From assembly GCA_021234155.1 (NCBI GenBank), contig JAJEKV010000104.1, forward strand, positions 3,087,985-3,151,984: a stretch of DNA of 64,000 nucleotides, read 5' to 3'. The translations under genes and the position numbers were made by a program. Origin of the DNA: Isoetes taiwanensis. Taxonomy: Eukaryota; Streptophyta; Lycopodiopsida; Isoetales; Isoetaceae. Under the pieces are notes generated by a model, which ran no database searches, had not been told where the DNA came from, and was given only the letters and a program-made list of their open reading frames with translations. Every line of letters begins with the position of its first letter. Within the stretch, counting starts at the first letter, position 1. Of this stretch, positions 20,971 to 30,692 are shown one piece after another.

Positions 20971-22607
20971 TGTGACGTTCCAGGGAAATATACGCCATAA
21001 ATACGTATATTTCCAGGTCCGTTACTATACAAGTCTATCTTCAGCCTTGTATACCATAGATTGTGGCACTAGGGGGCATGACTAAGTTATTCATATAACT
21101 TAGCCAACCTTAGGTTAAGACCATTTTCCACGTGGCCTTAACCTATTGGGCACCCGCCACACGGACTTACCCTATTGGTGCCATGTGGCATAACATGTGA
21201 ACCCTAACCTATAAAGGCCTAAACCCTAACCCGAGGCCTCTTTTCTGGCTCCAACAGTCTGGGAACCTTCTTCGCGCTCGAAACTCCGTTTCGAGAACCG
21301 TCTGTTGTGGCACAGCATAGCGTGGCAGCCCCCAGAGCGTGAGCGCATCAGCAGGAGTGGGAGCTACCTCAAACACCTTGAAGATCATGGAGACGCCAGG
21401 ATTGGGAGGGAGTGCTTCTGGAGCAGGTATGTGGAGTAGTGCTCTTAGTAGTCCATCTGAAAGTTAGCACTCCAGATGGGTTAGTATTTCGTATCTAGAG
21501 TAGAGCCATCCTAGAACCCGTATTCAACATCTTAAACCCTAATCAAGGAACCCTAACTGTAAGTTAGATATGTATGATTAGGTTAAGATGTTCTTATGAT
21601 GATTATCATGATTGATGCTATGTGATGTTGGTTGATCATGTTTGCTCCTCTTGTATTGGGAAGGGGGGTAGAGACCTAGTAGCCATTATGTAGTATGCTC
21701 CTAGTCTAGACCCCTTAGTTCCTATTAGTTGCGGCCTGTGCATAGGAACCCACCGGGCTATGGAGGCTATGATGTGACTCAACACTACACAACGGGGCTA
21801 GAGGCAATATGGAGGGAGGATCCCTGCCGAGTGGGGGCTACGGGGGATCCCATAGTGGGCTAGGCTTATGGTCGGTCACTTCGTGTGAACCGAGCATGGG
21901 TCTGACACCTCCTGGGGCAATGGTGTCGCCCTGCCTCTCAAGAGTTGCAAGTGTCGGCTTGGCTCTTGTTTTGGGGTGTTAAGTCGGGTACGAATCATGT
22001 GTCGCCACGATTCTCTAGCCGCCCGTGGAACCTCTAGACCCCGGGAAGGGGAGATGCAACCCTTCCTGCCTCGACGGGCCAGGGAGATGCAACCTGGAGT
22101 AGTCCCGATGGGTGATGCCATGGGATTGCGTACTCGGAAGGCTAGAGTCACGCCAGAGCTTGATCTAGCCCATCTGCAAAGTATGCACAGGAGGGGCGGA
22201 TGGAGTGGTTAACCCTAGCCATTGTCTATAGCCAGCCCCACCATTGTTATGACTCGGTCTGCTCTATCTTGAGGCCTAGCCAGTCAGTCATCCTCCTTAT
22301 GAGTCGGAGCCATGGGTAGGAGCTCTCATGTTTTATGGCATATGATTATCTTCTTTGCAGTTGTGGATATGTGGATGGACTACCCTTCGAGGTAGTATGA
22401 TGTATTGTTATTGCTAGTTCTGACGTTGTCTATATGTGATAGGAGCCCATAGGGGAAGGGCGCGCAAGACACCTTCGTGTCCCCTTCCCGCACTACGGTG
22501 ATCCCAGAGTGCGGGATAGACGGAGGGCCCGTGCGGTCGAAGGACCGGATGGGGGATTTCCTGCGGAGTGTACGGCGGGCGCCGTATATTTAGCAGGGAG
22601 CGTCACA
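20971..22607 (+). repeat. 3' LTR of the nested chromovirus (1637 bp)
   Basis: Near-identical to 10749-12392: starts TGTGACGTTCCAGGG, ends GAGCGTCACA. Small differences include a changed base after gtccgt near 21020, a gained 'agcc' near 22232 and a loss of several bases near 22432. The target duplication GTGCT follows at 22608-22612. Confidence 0.93.
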
Positions 22608-23303
22608 GTGCTTCTGCTAGTCTGCTTCTTATAAGCTGCACCTTATCTGCATATTCTTCCAACATCTGTCTAGAAATTTCAGATTTAACCATGGGATCAT
22701 ACCAATTTATTGGAGCATAACGATCCTGTCCGTAAAGTGCTTCAAAAGGTGTCATCCCTATAGATTCATGTTTAGAATTATTGTAAGCAAACTCTGCTGA
22801 AGGTAATAAACCTTTCCATTTCTTTGGATTGTCTTGACAATACATCCGCAACATGTCTTCAAAAACCCTGTTTACTCTTTCCATTTGTCCATCGGTCTCT
22901 GGATGATAGGTTGTGCTCATCTGCAATTGAGTTCCAACTCCCTTGAAAAACGAAGTTCAAAAGTTATTAGTAAACCTTGGGTCTCTATCAGAAACAATAC
23001 TTGTAGGAATGCCATGTAAACGAAAGATGTCATGAATAAAGATATTAACAGTTTCCTTTGCTGTTATTGTTTTCCTAACTGGAAAGAAATGAGCATGTTT
23101 AGTTGACCTGTCAATCACCACAAGAATAGCATCCTTTCCTCTTTGTGTTCTTGGCAATCCCACTATGAAATCCATGCTAATTGATTCCTATTTTCTTTTT
23201 GGAATAGGTAACGGCTGCAAAAGGCCAGGTGCCGTAATCTATTCCGCCTTAATACATGAACACATCACACACAATTTTGGATATACTTACGTACATAATC
23301 TTT
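22608..23303 (-). pseudogene. Host chromovirus integrase catalytic core
   Basis: On the minus strand: MDFIVGLPRTQRGKDAILVV with IDRSTKHAHF (first catalytic Asp in MDFI), SDRDPRFTNNF (second Asp), a frameshift near 22930-22955, then STTYHPETDGQMERVNRVFE (Glu in QMERVN), AEFAYNNSKHESIGMTPFEA and QLIRSRLAEA at the nested insertion. The linker from 23303 down to 23176 reads KDYVRKYIQNCV with stops. DDE residues are all visible, but the frame is broken by shifts, stops and the 11.9-kb insertion. Confidence 0.9.
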
Positions 23304-24240
23304 TTATCCTGGCCAAAAGAAACTTCTCTTTACCTTGTGATATGTCTTACGAAACCCTAGATGACCTGATATTACTGCATCATGACATTCATTTAGTATC
23401 TTATTTTTAATGTGATCTATTGCAGGAATACAAACTCTTGACTTGTATCTCAATATTCCTTGTTCAAAACTATAATTATCCTTTATCTCGAGATTCCCTT
23501 TTTGTACTTCCTTCAATTTCGATCCAAAATAATTGTCTATAGCAATAGTATTCTTCTGACAATCTACTATAGCATGCACCTCACTAAGCCATTCCATGCC
23601 TATAATCATATCATATGAGCCTAGCTGAAGCACATGGAAATTTGCAATTGTAGGCATTTCTTGCACTTTCAATTTTAATGCATGCACATACTCACTAGTA
23701 GCTTTTCGTTTACAATCAGCCATTTTCACCATGCTTAAGGCTTGTTGATTAGTATTCAACCCAAACAACTTGACAAGCCTTGGTGAAATAAAATTGTGAG
23801 TGGCTCCCGTATCAATCAAAATACTAAAAGGAACTTCATTAATTTTACCTTCAACTTGCACTACATGTGCCTGCAGTTGCGTTGTTCCTTGATCGACTGC
23901 TGCATAAACTTGCATATCTTCCTCTAAATCCATGAGACTTGTTTGATGAGCTCTCATTGCCTCTACATTTTGAGATCCTTGAACCTTGGCATTTGAGTTA
24001 TTCTTCTTAGGGCAAAAACGTGCCCTATGCCCTTTTTGCTTACAGTAAAAACATAAATTTTCCTTCATGCACTTTACATATTCAACTTTCTTCTTTTCTT
24101 CATCCATCTGTGACATTGCATTCAAAGGTAGCTTAGGGGCATTATGAAAAGTTGGACGAACCAGAGAGTTCGATTCATCTCTGTAATTCCTTTGGAAATT
24201 TTCTCTTAAATGCTCTCTACGATTGGCATTCTTCTCCTCC
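23304..24240 (-). pseudogene. Host chromovirus gag zinc knuckle-protease fused to integrase HHCC domain (RT/RNase H deleted)
   Basis: One continuous minus-strand frame. The Gag CCHC knuckle is CFYCKQKGHRARFC (C-x2-C-x4-H-x4-C). The aspartic protease active site is ILIDTGATHNFISPRL, followed by GSYDMIIGMEWLSEVHAIVD. Directly after, LEIKDNYSFEQGILRYKSRV and LNECHDAVISGHLGFRKTYH form the N-terminal HHCC region that normally follows RNase H. About 1.5-2 kb encoding RT and RNase H that should lie between is missing, yet the frame is kept. A stop after KRSFFWPG ends it. The element is therefore non-autonomous. Confidence 0.9.
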
Positions 24241-24242
24241 CT

Positions 24243-24435
24243 AAGAATAGAATAGAATATAATAGAATAGAATAGAATAGAATAGAATAGAATAGAATAG
24301 AATAGAATAGAATAGAATAGAATAGAATAGAATAGATTTTTTAACGTCCACAGAGACCAATAGGTCATGGGACCCATACAATGGGCTAGTACAATCATTA
24401 CTACTAGGATTAAAAAACCCTTGCCTCGAAAGGTT
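24243..24435 (-). mobile_element. LINE 3'-end fragment with (TTCTA)n tail, inserted in gag
   Basis: On the minus strand: aaacctttcgaggcaagggt, gtactagcccattgtatggg, tcccatgacctattggtctc, tgtggacgttaaaaaat, then about 18 units of TTCTA (plus-strand AATAG, 24243-24337). The same 3' end occurs at 27319-27566 and 47800-47937. The pentanucleotide tail in place of poly(A) marks a non-LTR family. It splits the host gag. Confidence 0.85.
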
Positions 24436-25586
24436 TACTACTAGGATACTCTCGAAATATCTTGTGCTCTGCTTCTTCCAAGGTAAGTTGATCACATCCA
24501 ACTAATTTTTTAAGCTCCATATCTAGTCCTTGCACAAAGCGACTAGCTAATTCCTGTAGTTAAAGACTAATTATTATTTTTATAATACCTAGTTTAGTGA
24601 ATGATGCTTGCTCAATAGAAATAATCCCTTGCCTTTGAATCTAACTTTGGACAATGTCGTTTCAAAGTGGAAATCCAATGATTGCCCTTTCTGTTTACAC
24701 TCCATGAATTTGTTCATCTGTATAATATGAAAGGAAGGTGGACAATATTTCGATACGAAAAGTTCCTTGAAAGTCTCCTAGGCTACTTCCTCATCAGTCA
24801 TCTTATGTGTTGTCTTATGAAGATTCCACCACATTAAGGCATTCCCAGTCAAACTCAATGCTACTACTCCCACCTTTTCTTCTTTAGGAACTTGTCTTAC
24901 AACAAAATAATTTTCAGCCTTCTGAATCCAAGCTTCTGTCTTAACTCCATCCTTATCAAAACCATCAAATAGTGCCAACTTATATTTCTTGGCAATCTCC
25001 TTTAAAGCAGATGACTTTTTTTGTGCTTGAGAACTTTCCTTTCCTTGGCTCATAGGCGTCGATGATGTTGTAAGCTCTTCTTTGTTCCTTTTTCTCCGCC
25101 TAGAGTGCCAGCTTAGGGGCATCGAAGATTCCCGTTGATGACTTCTCCCACTATTTGTTCTCAGTACTTGTGGACCTCCCACATCTCCCTGTTTAATCAA
25201 TCAGGATTTAAAAAATTCCCCCTTAAATAGCTTGTAAATTTATGATCCCTAACCTATCTTTGCCCTTGTCGCAAATTCTCGATTTGCATTTGCTCTGCGC
25301 TAGCTTGATTCAGATCAGTAAGTTGGTTCTCTATGCTTGTTTGGAAGCTTAAGAAAGCTTGCAACATAGAGGATTCTAAAGTTTTCCTCATTGTGTCAAA
25401 ATTACTCTCTTCCCGATTGGCATTATTAATAGCATGATGAGGACTGGATAGATGTTCCCTAGGAGGTAGTTCCATCTGAAGAATACATAAAAGTTTCATA
25501 CTCAATGAACTCTCTAGGTCTACCGAAATAATAATCAAACTATCTGAACTTTCAAAACAGATTCCTATCATATTTTTTGCTTCCAT
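24430..25586 (-). pseudogene. Host chromovirus gag
   Basis: Minus strand. 25254-25586 carries an N-terminal coiled region (SSMLQAFLSFQTSIENQLTD). 24778-25200 carries the retrotransposon-gag domain: YKLALFDGFDKDGVKTEAWI, QKAENYFVVRQVPKEEKVGV, VALSLTGNALMWWNLHKTTH. Further on, FKELFVSKYCPPSFHI-like and LTLEEAEHKIF-like pieces are readable in shifted frames down to the LINE-tail insertion. Gag forms the particle. Stops near 24777 and 24540-24700 break it. Confidence 0.85.
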
Positions 25587-25589
25587 GAT

Positions 25590-26840
25590 TCTTGTAGATA
25601 GTCACCACATTCCTTACCTATTACCTATGCCCCATTCATTCAATTTATTGTTTTACAGCCATTAAGCGACCAAATCATGAACTAGGTTAATTAGCTAATA
25701 TCACATAGAATTTAAACATTAACAGTTAGCAAACCACCAGTTGCCCATTCCGGTCCTACACTTGTAAGACCTGCCTCTACATCTTGAGATTCCTCAACTT
25801 GGAAGGGGAAGCTGCATGTTTCTTTACATAACTGTATGCTACCCACTGGTGGATTGACCCTCCACAACCATAGCTTCGCTACTTCATGTTCCATGGGTTC
25901 CACATATGTGTCCAGTGTTTCGCTCTGCTATAATTGTGTCAGATCCACATAGGCATAGCCTATGTGTTTACAGTGCTTACTGTTAATTGCAGTCAGCCTA
26001 TGATAATTAAACATCAGATATAATTTGTCATTTACATCCCAATATTGCAAGTCCTTGTACATACAAACATTAACCCCAAGTTGATTACAAAGGAAAATTA
26101 GAGATTATGTCATGATCCTCCAACATGGTTGGGAAGCAATTGTTATGAACGTAACAATGGTATAGGAACGGTTTAGATAATGAATATTGTGGCATGTACA
26201 TACCCTAACATAAGGTAGTTTATTGCCTTGCTTAACCATTATTCCTTAAGCAAACTAACACTATCTATTTCATCACTTCTAAACTATTGTAAATAATGGA
26301 AAAATAATGGATTGTTATGTTTTATATGACAAGAGGATTGTAGGTTGAGATTCCAACCCTCAGTTGCATTGAGTTCCTCGAAGAGGTGACGAAGTACTAG
26401 ATATCAAAAGAGAATGGATTAAGTCCCTAAACACAAGTAGTAATGACACGAGTTGTACCTTTACTAGGTGATACAATAATCTAAAACTATTCTTTAACAT
26501 GCTGCTATTCTTTGCTATACGATGCTTCGTCTCCTGATTCATGATACAATCATACCCTCAACACAACCTCATTTGTGGAGTTAGGAGTAACCATTATGCT
26601 TTATGAATTGCACCTACCTTTACTAGACTATCGGATCACCAGAATCATGTTCATACATGTTACTATTGTGTATCTCTACGTCAAGTTCTATAATAGGAAC
26701 CTTAGAAATAGTGTATTAACATTGAAAGTTTTTTTTTTTTTTTTTTTTTTTGTTTTGTGATGGCTTATACCAGAAAATCATTGTAGATAAAATTTGTTTT
26801 GAGTTCAAATCTCACATTTTTTTTTTTCAACCCGTGACTG
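25590..26840 (-). other. 5' leader of the host chromovirus; no gene seen
   Basis: About 1.2 kb between gag and PBS without a supportable ORF, AT-rich, with T tracts at about 26730-26751 and 26818-26827. As a leader it would contain the packaging region. Confidence 0.5.
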
Positions 26841-26852
26841 GCTCTGATACCA
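26841..26852 (-). promoter_or_regulatory. Primer-binding site of the host chromovirus
   Basis: Plus-strand gctctgatacca is the complement of TGGTATCAGAGC, a perfect initiator-Met-tRNA PBS, four bases from the LTR end. It fixes the minus orientation. Confidence 0.9.
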
Positions 26853-27318
26853 ATTTTGTGACGTTCCTTTGCCCGACACCGGTTGTTACTGAATTACTTC
26901 ACACAAAGCTCAAGATCCCATGGGTGCAGAACCTACAAGTCATCCCCAAACCCCAAGTAATATGTTGTGGTCTCCCTAAGCTACGGGTCTCTAGCTCAGG
27001 GGAAAACCTTCACCTAGAAACAACTAGCATCGAGTCTGCACTAGCGAGCTTCACAATTGGGTGTGTAATGAAGAACTTTATTACGGCTTAATGCCGGCTT
27101 GGGGAAGCGGCTCAGGCTCAACCTATTTAGGCTTAGTTTGCCTTGTGAATCTAGGGAATATTTTCTATGGTCTTTACCTGGGGTAAAGAATTTAATTAGC
27201 TAAGCTAAGGAACAACATTATTTTAAAAGTTATTAATTGGCTGATAACGGGTCGTCGATTTGTTACAGCCGATCTCGTATCAGACAAATGGGGCTTGGCC
27301 GGATCTCCATATCTGTTA

Positions 27319-27566
27319 CTTCTCATAGCACCATCTGTGCATGACTTGGCATTATACATACTTGAGGTTCTAGATAAACGTCGGCAATTACTGAGCCCTC
27401 AGTAGTCATTATCTCCGCTTGTCTAGTATCATCATTACTGCGGAGGTTTTTCCCTTGAAAACCTTTCGAGGCAGGGGTTTTTTAATCCTAGTAGTAATGA
27501 TTGTACTAGCCCATTGTATGGGTCCCATGACCTATTAAAAAATTTATTCTATTCTATTCTATTTAT
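27319..27566 (+). mobile_element. LINE 3'-end fragment with (TTCTA)n tail, inserted in LTR
   Basis: Contains tttttcccttgaaaaccttt, cgaggcaggggttttttaat, ccattgtatgggtcccatga and ends in TTCTATTCTATTCTATTTAT. It is flanked by TGTTA at 27314-27318 and 27567-27571. The uninterrupted site exists in the other LTR (tatctgttaagaaaaagg at about 9497), so insertion boundaries are exact. Confidence 0.88.
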
Positions 27567-28024
27567 TGTTAAGAAAAAGGTGATTCTGGATCTTCAATAA
27601 ACTTAGCTGATCTATCATTATTCATTGTTACTTACTTTTTTGTATCCGCTATTTGCAAATGGAAAAAGCGATTCCAGAAAAGGCGGATCCTTTCTTATAA
27701 ATATAATTGCTGCTTCTATTTGAAGTGAAGAACTTCGCCTGAATCTTTCATAAGCCTTTCTTTTCTAACGTGTTTTACAGAGAGTTCATCCGAGATCTGC
27801 TTGATCAATATGAACAGATTAAGGGACATGATTAGATTCATTATTGCTAAGGGAACTGCCTACCGTGTCAATTGCTTCTTCTAATCTTCCCTTCTAGTTT
27901 TGTCTCTCTTTTCTTCTTTCTCCTCTCTTCTCACCCTTTCTACATTTTTGCCCTCTAACTACTTGCATTTGTCTTCCCTTTGCCACGTCATCCATTTTTG
28001 CCATGTCACATATATCTCTCTTTT

Positions 28025-28051
28025 TTAACTATTCTATTCTATTCTATTCTT
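28025..28051 (+). repeat. Short TTCTA repeat insertion
   Basis: ttaactattctattctattc and one more unit, absent from the matching position of the other LTR (tatgtctttcttatatttta near 9955). It looks like an extremely 5'-truncated copy of the same TTCTA-tailed LINE. Confidence 0.55.
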
Positions 28052-28096
28052 ATATTTTAATGAAGCTAGGTACAAATTTTATCACATTACAAAGAT

Positions 28097-28124
28097 ACTT
28101 TCTCGACTCGTGAGTCGAGAAAGT
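28097..28124. repeat. Perfect hairpin, 13-bp arms, 2-nt loop
   Basis: Left arm ACTTTCTCGACTC, loop GT, right arm GAGTCGAGAAAGT. It lies directly outside the host chromovirus 5' LTR and its putative target duplication. No T-run follows and no Helitron CTRR end was found beside it. Confidence 0.95.
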
Positions 28125-28197
28125 GCCTTGCAACAGAATACATCCTTTTTTCTATACGAAATATTACACAATATACATAGAGCTTTGCAGAGCCGTG

Positions 28198-28383
28198 TCA
28201 TTCAGGTGAATCACCATAAAATTTCTTGTCCATCGCTGTCATGATGCCACTGCTTTCCTTATTAACCTCCTTGAGCTCTGGATAATTCCGTAGAATTTCT
28301 GCCACAAGAATTGAAAATCGGGACTCAGCCAAGACAGGAATCAATTTAAGCACAAGCCACTTATCTGTTTCAAACTCCTCAGG
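28198..28383 (-). pseudogene. Unidentified C-terminal coding piece
   Basis: A minus-strand frame without stops reads EEFETDKWLVLKLIPVLAES, RFSILVAEILRNYPELKEVN, then KESSGIMTAMDKKFYGDSPE and a TGA at 28198-28200. Composition, helical amphipathicity and lack of stops over 60 codons look like true protein. I do not recognise the family. It directly follows the PPR piece on the same strand, with a frameshift or junction near 28383, so it may be the C-terminal extension of the same PPR gene or another captured exon. Confidence 0.45.
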
Positions 28384-28730
28384 GTTATAGGCTTAAAAAG
28401 CTCACAGCCTACTTCTACCCAGCCAAAGAACAGAAATGAAGGTGACTCTATCTGGCTTGACCCCATGTTGTTGCATTTTGCCAAAATAGAAGATGGTCTT
28501 TGTGCATTGCCATGCTGAGCATTGCCTAAAATCAATGCATTCCATGAGATAACATCATGTACAGTTATCCTGTTAAAAGCTTTACATGCATCATTAATAC
28601 TACCACATTTTGCATCCATAGCAACGAGGCTATTTCCGACAACTATATCGGACTCCAGAACAACTTGCACAAGCTGCCTACGATGCTCATCCCAGAGGAG
28701 GACTGGTCTGTAAGGATGGCTGCAATGCAA
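28384..28730 (-). pseudogene. Pentatricopeptide repeat (PPR, PLS-class) fragment
   Basis: The minus strand encodes SDIVVGNSLVAMDAKCGSIN, DACKAFNRITVHDVISWNAL and ILGNAQHGNAQ, the P-L-S repeat text 'GNALVxMYAKCGSIEDAxKxFxxxxxxDVxSWNALIxGYAQHG' of land-plant organelle RNA-editing and processing factors. In another frame FGKMQQHGVKPDRVTFISVL, the next repeat, follows directly, so one frameshift lies near 28500. Asp replaces Tyr in the M-Y-A-K motif. Only about three repeats remain and no organelle presequence is present. Intronless coding is normal for this family. Confidence 0.85.
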
Positions 28731-29590
28731 AGATTAGAGGGTCTAGTTTTTGGAGGTTGGTTATTATTTTGCATTTCTTAAAACAAATAGTTGATGGATA
28801 GGCTGTATCTGAATGGACACATATATTTGTAAACAGGAGCTGCAGACTATGCTTCTTTCCCGTCACTGCTAAAAAAGCTTGTTGGCCCTCTCAGTTTTAT
28901 ATTAAATCTTTATTCTCCATGGCCTTCTCTCTTCCTAGAAGACGTTAGTGGTTTAGGTTATCAACTCTATCTTATTTCAAACAAAACTCGTTATAATGGC
29001 TAATGTCACATGCTTTTATTAATAATTTTTACTCCTAAATCTATTGTCGAAGGAGTTTCTAGGGGACTTTGAGTGTTGTGCTGAGGCACTAATACCTGTA
29101 AGTCTTTGCTCTCTCAAGTTCTATTTTCAGCTTTTATTGTTGATGGAGGTTACCTAAGGGATTCCTATGTAGGCCCTCTTTAAATCCGTGGTGATAGCCG
29201 TACTAGTTATTGCAAAATCGGCAGACAATTGCATTAAAACTGTGAGTTGAATTTTACCTTTATTATATAATGTATTTAAGATGCTAAAATCTTAAATGCC
29301 TCTTAAGATAGTTATGTAGGCTATTTGTTTATTGTGGTGTGAGGTATACATGGATTATGGCCCATATAGTTCTGGCTATAATAAGCATTTTTTTTGCTTA
29401 TGTAATCTTATAAAGAAGACAATGTAAATTAAGTACAGATGGAGATTTTAATGAATTGTGAAATGTGTTTGGAAGTTTGGAAAATGGTCAATGAACAGTC
29501 TGAAGGGTGCATGTGGCTTGGGATTGTTCTTGGTATCTAAATAGAAGGGAGAACAAAGTATGCAGCTAATTTGAATAAAAATGTGTGCAG
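28731..29590. other. No gene seen; possible CLASP intron sequence
   Basis: AT-rich, with no ORF supportable by motif. The last ~150 bases, ending ...atgtgtgcag at 29590, form a good 3' splice site for the CLASP exon that follows. Confidence 0.35.
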
Positions 29591-29849
29591 TTACTGGGGC
29601 ATTGTCGTGTTGCTCAAGTCCTTCCCCGGATAGTTGACTGTGCAAAAAATGATCGCAGTGATGTTCTACGTGCAAGGTATTAGTTTTAATACAGGAAAGT
29701 ATGAGGATATATTGTTTCAGCAGGCAGACTAAACATATTTCATGCATAGATGCTGTGAATATGCGCTTTTGGTGCTCGAACAGTGGCCTGAGTCTCCTGA
29801 AATTCAACGCTCAGCCGAGCTTTATGAAGACCTTATTAAGTGCAGTGTC
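29591..29849 (+). pseudogene. CLASP-like: CLASP microtubule-associated protein: two adjacent exons with intron
   Basis: Exon A (29591-29676) after acceptor tgtgcag reads LLGHCRVAQVLPRIVDCAKN, DRSDVLRAR and stops at donor GTATTAG. A 73-bp intron ends ...catgcatag at 29749. Exon B continues the split Arg codon (AG|A): CCEYALLVLEQWPESPEIQR, SAELYEDLIKCSV. This is the TOG/HEAT region of plant CLASP, which binds microtubule plus ends and the cortex. Codon phase across the intron is exact, so the piece is a genomic copy. After KCSV the family's next segment (ADAMSEVR) is not found, so exon B or its donor is broken near 29849. No other CLASP exons are visible. Confidence 0.85.
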
Positions 29850-30692
29850 ATGCATCCATATTTTTCTCTGAAGCAAAAGATTACATTAAAACAAATTTCA
29901 TATCTTATGTCCCACAACTCGAACCATAGATTCAAGACAACTTTGACGTTCAAAAACGGTGAACAGAGCATCTTCCATCAGTTCAATGATCCATTTCAAT
30001 AGAACGGCCTTCAAAGATCGCTTGCACAGCCTAGAATTCAAGATAAGCGTTACCACGTTAGTGCAAAAGACACGAGCTACTTCTCTTTCCTTTAGAAGAA
30101 GTAAATAGGCAAATTGAAAAACTGTTTTAAATTTTTAGGACCAGGACCCATTAGCATTCATAATTAGAGTTATAGAAAAACTCCAGCAGGCTCCAGTATT
30201 TATAATCATTCACAATCCTATTATTTATGTTTTCATTAGCTAATGCTAATATGATTTTGATGCATTTTTCAAACCACTTGCGCTTCACGTCCATTTTCCA
30301 TGGTCCATGCTCCTCTCTCTATCATCACTTTTATCCACATCTAATATTTTGGAGAATCCAAGACTCACCATTAATAGTTGTTATTGTGACCACACCTGAC
30401 ATAAAGATAAACAATTCTCAGCAAAACTGCTATAGCTCTTGAAATATTTCTCCACGCACTTGAATAATAATGTTGTGTCCTTCCATGTACAGGCTCACAT
30501 GTACTAGCACAAAGGTTGGGATTCCCATCGAGTAGGTCTCATCAGTTTGTAATTCTAGATGGATTCAACAGTGCAGCAATACATCCACCCTTTTAAAGTG
30601 CATGTGAATGAACAAGAGACAGATAAAGCCGAACATATACAATTCATAATTCTGCTTCAATTTCTATAATCTATAATAGCAAGAGTGTGAAC
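29850..30692. other. No gene seen
   Basis: AT-rich intervening DNA between the CLASP and methylase-like pieces, with scattered stops. It may contain introns of either fragment. No motif supported. Confidence 0.3.

Larger units (their letters stand above)
10749..22607 (+). mobile_element. Nested complete Ty3/gypsy chromovirus (11.86 kb)
   Basis: Bounded by long direct LTRs (10749-12392 and 20971-22607) that begin TGTGACGTTCC and end GAGCGYCACA, with perfect 5-bp target duplications GTGCT at 10744-10748 and 22608-22612. PBS TAGTATCAGAGC follows the 5' LTR and a polypurine tract precedes the 3' LTR. Internal coding remains run gag-PR-RT-IN-chromodomain on the plus strand but are riddled with stops. 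LTRs differ at only scattered positions by eye, much less decay than the internal ORFs show. This suggests the copy was already defective when it transposed and was mobilised in trans. Confidence 0.93.
9280..28091 (-). mobile_element. Host Ty3/gypsy chromovirus, split by a nested element
   Basis: A minus-strand chromovirus: 5' LTR 26857-28091, PBS 26841-26852, gag 24430-25586, protease fused to integrase HHCC domain 23304-24240, integrase core 22608-23303, and integrase C-terminus plus chromodomain 10300-10748. A 3' LTR (9280-10002) lacks its U5 end. The coding part is split by the complete element at 10749-22607. Joining across that insertion restores the codon order of integrase (RLAEA then QAQHRQKQF), which proves the two halves belong together. 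RT and RNase H are deleted. A possible 5-bp duplication right of the 5' LTR is aagat (28092-28096), but its partner on the left is lost. Confidence 0.9.
26857..28091 (-). repeat. 5' LTR of the host chromovirus, with insertions
   Basis: On the minus strand it starts TGTAATGTGATAAAATT and ends GGAACGTCACA next to the PBS. Its part 27091-28091 matches 9280-10002. It carries a 248-bp LINE tail at 27319-27566 and a second, tiny TTCTA-repeat insertion near 28025-28050, both absent from the 3' LTR. Confidence 0.85.

Noticed and set aside
28097-28130. Helitron 3' terminus or intrinsic terminator at the perfect hairpin
   Set aside because: No CTRR within 15 bases on either side and no T-run; a bacterial-type terminator makes no sense in this genome.
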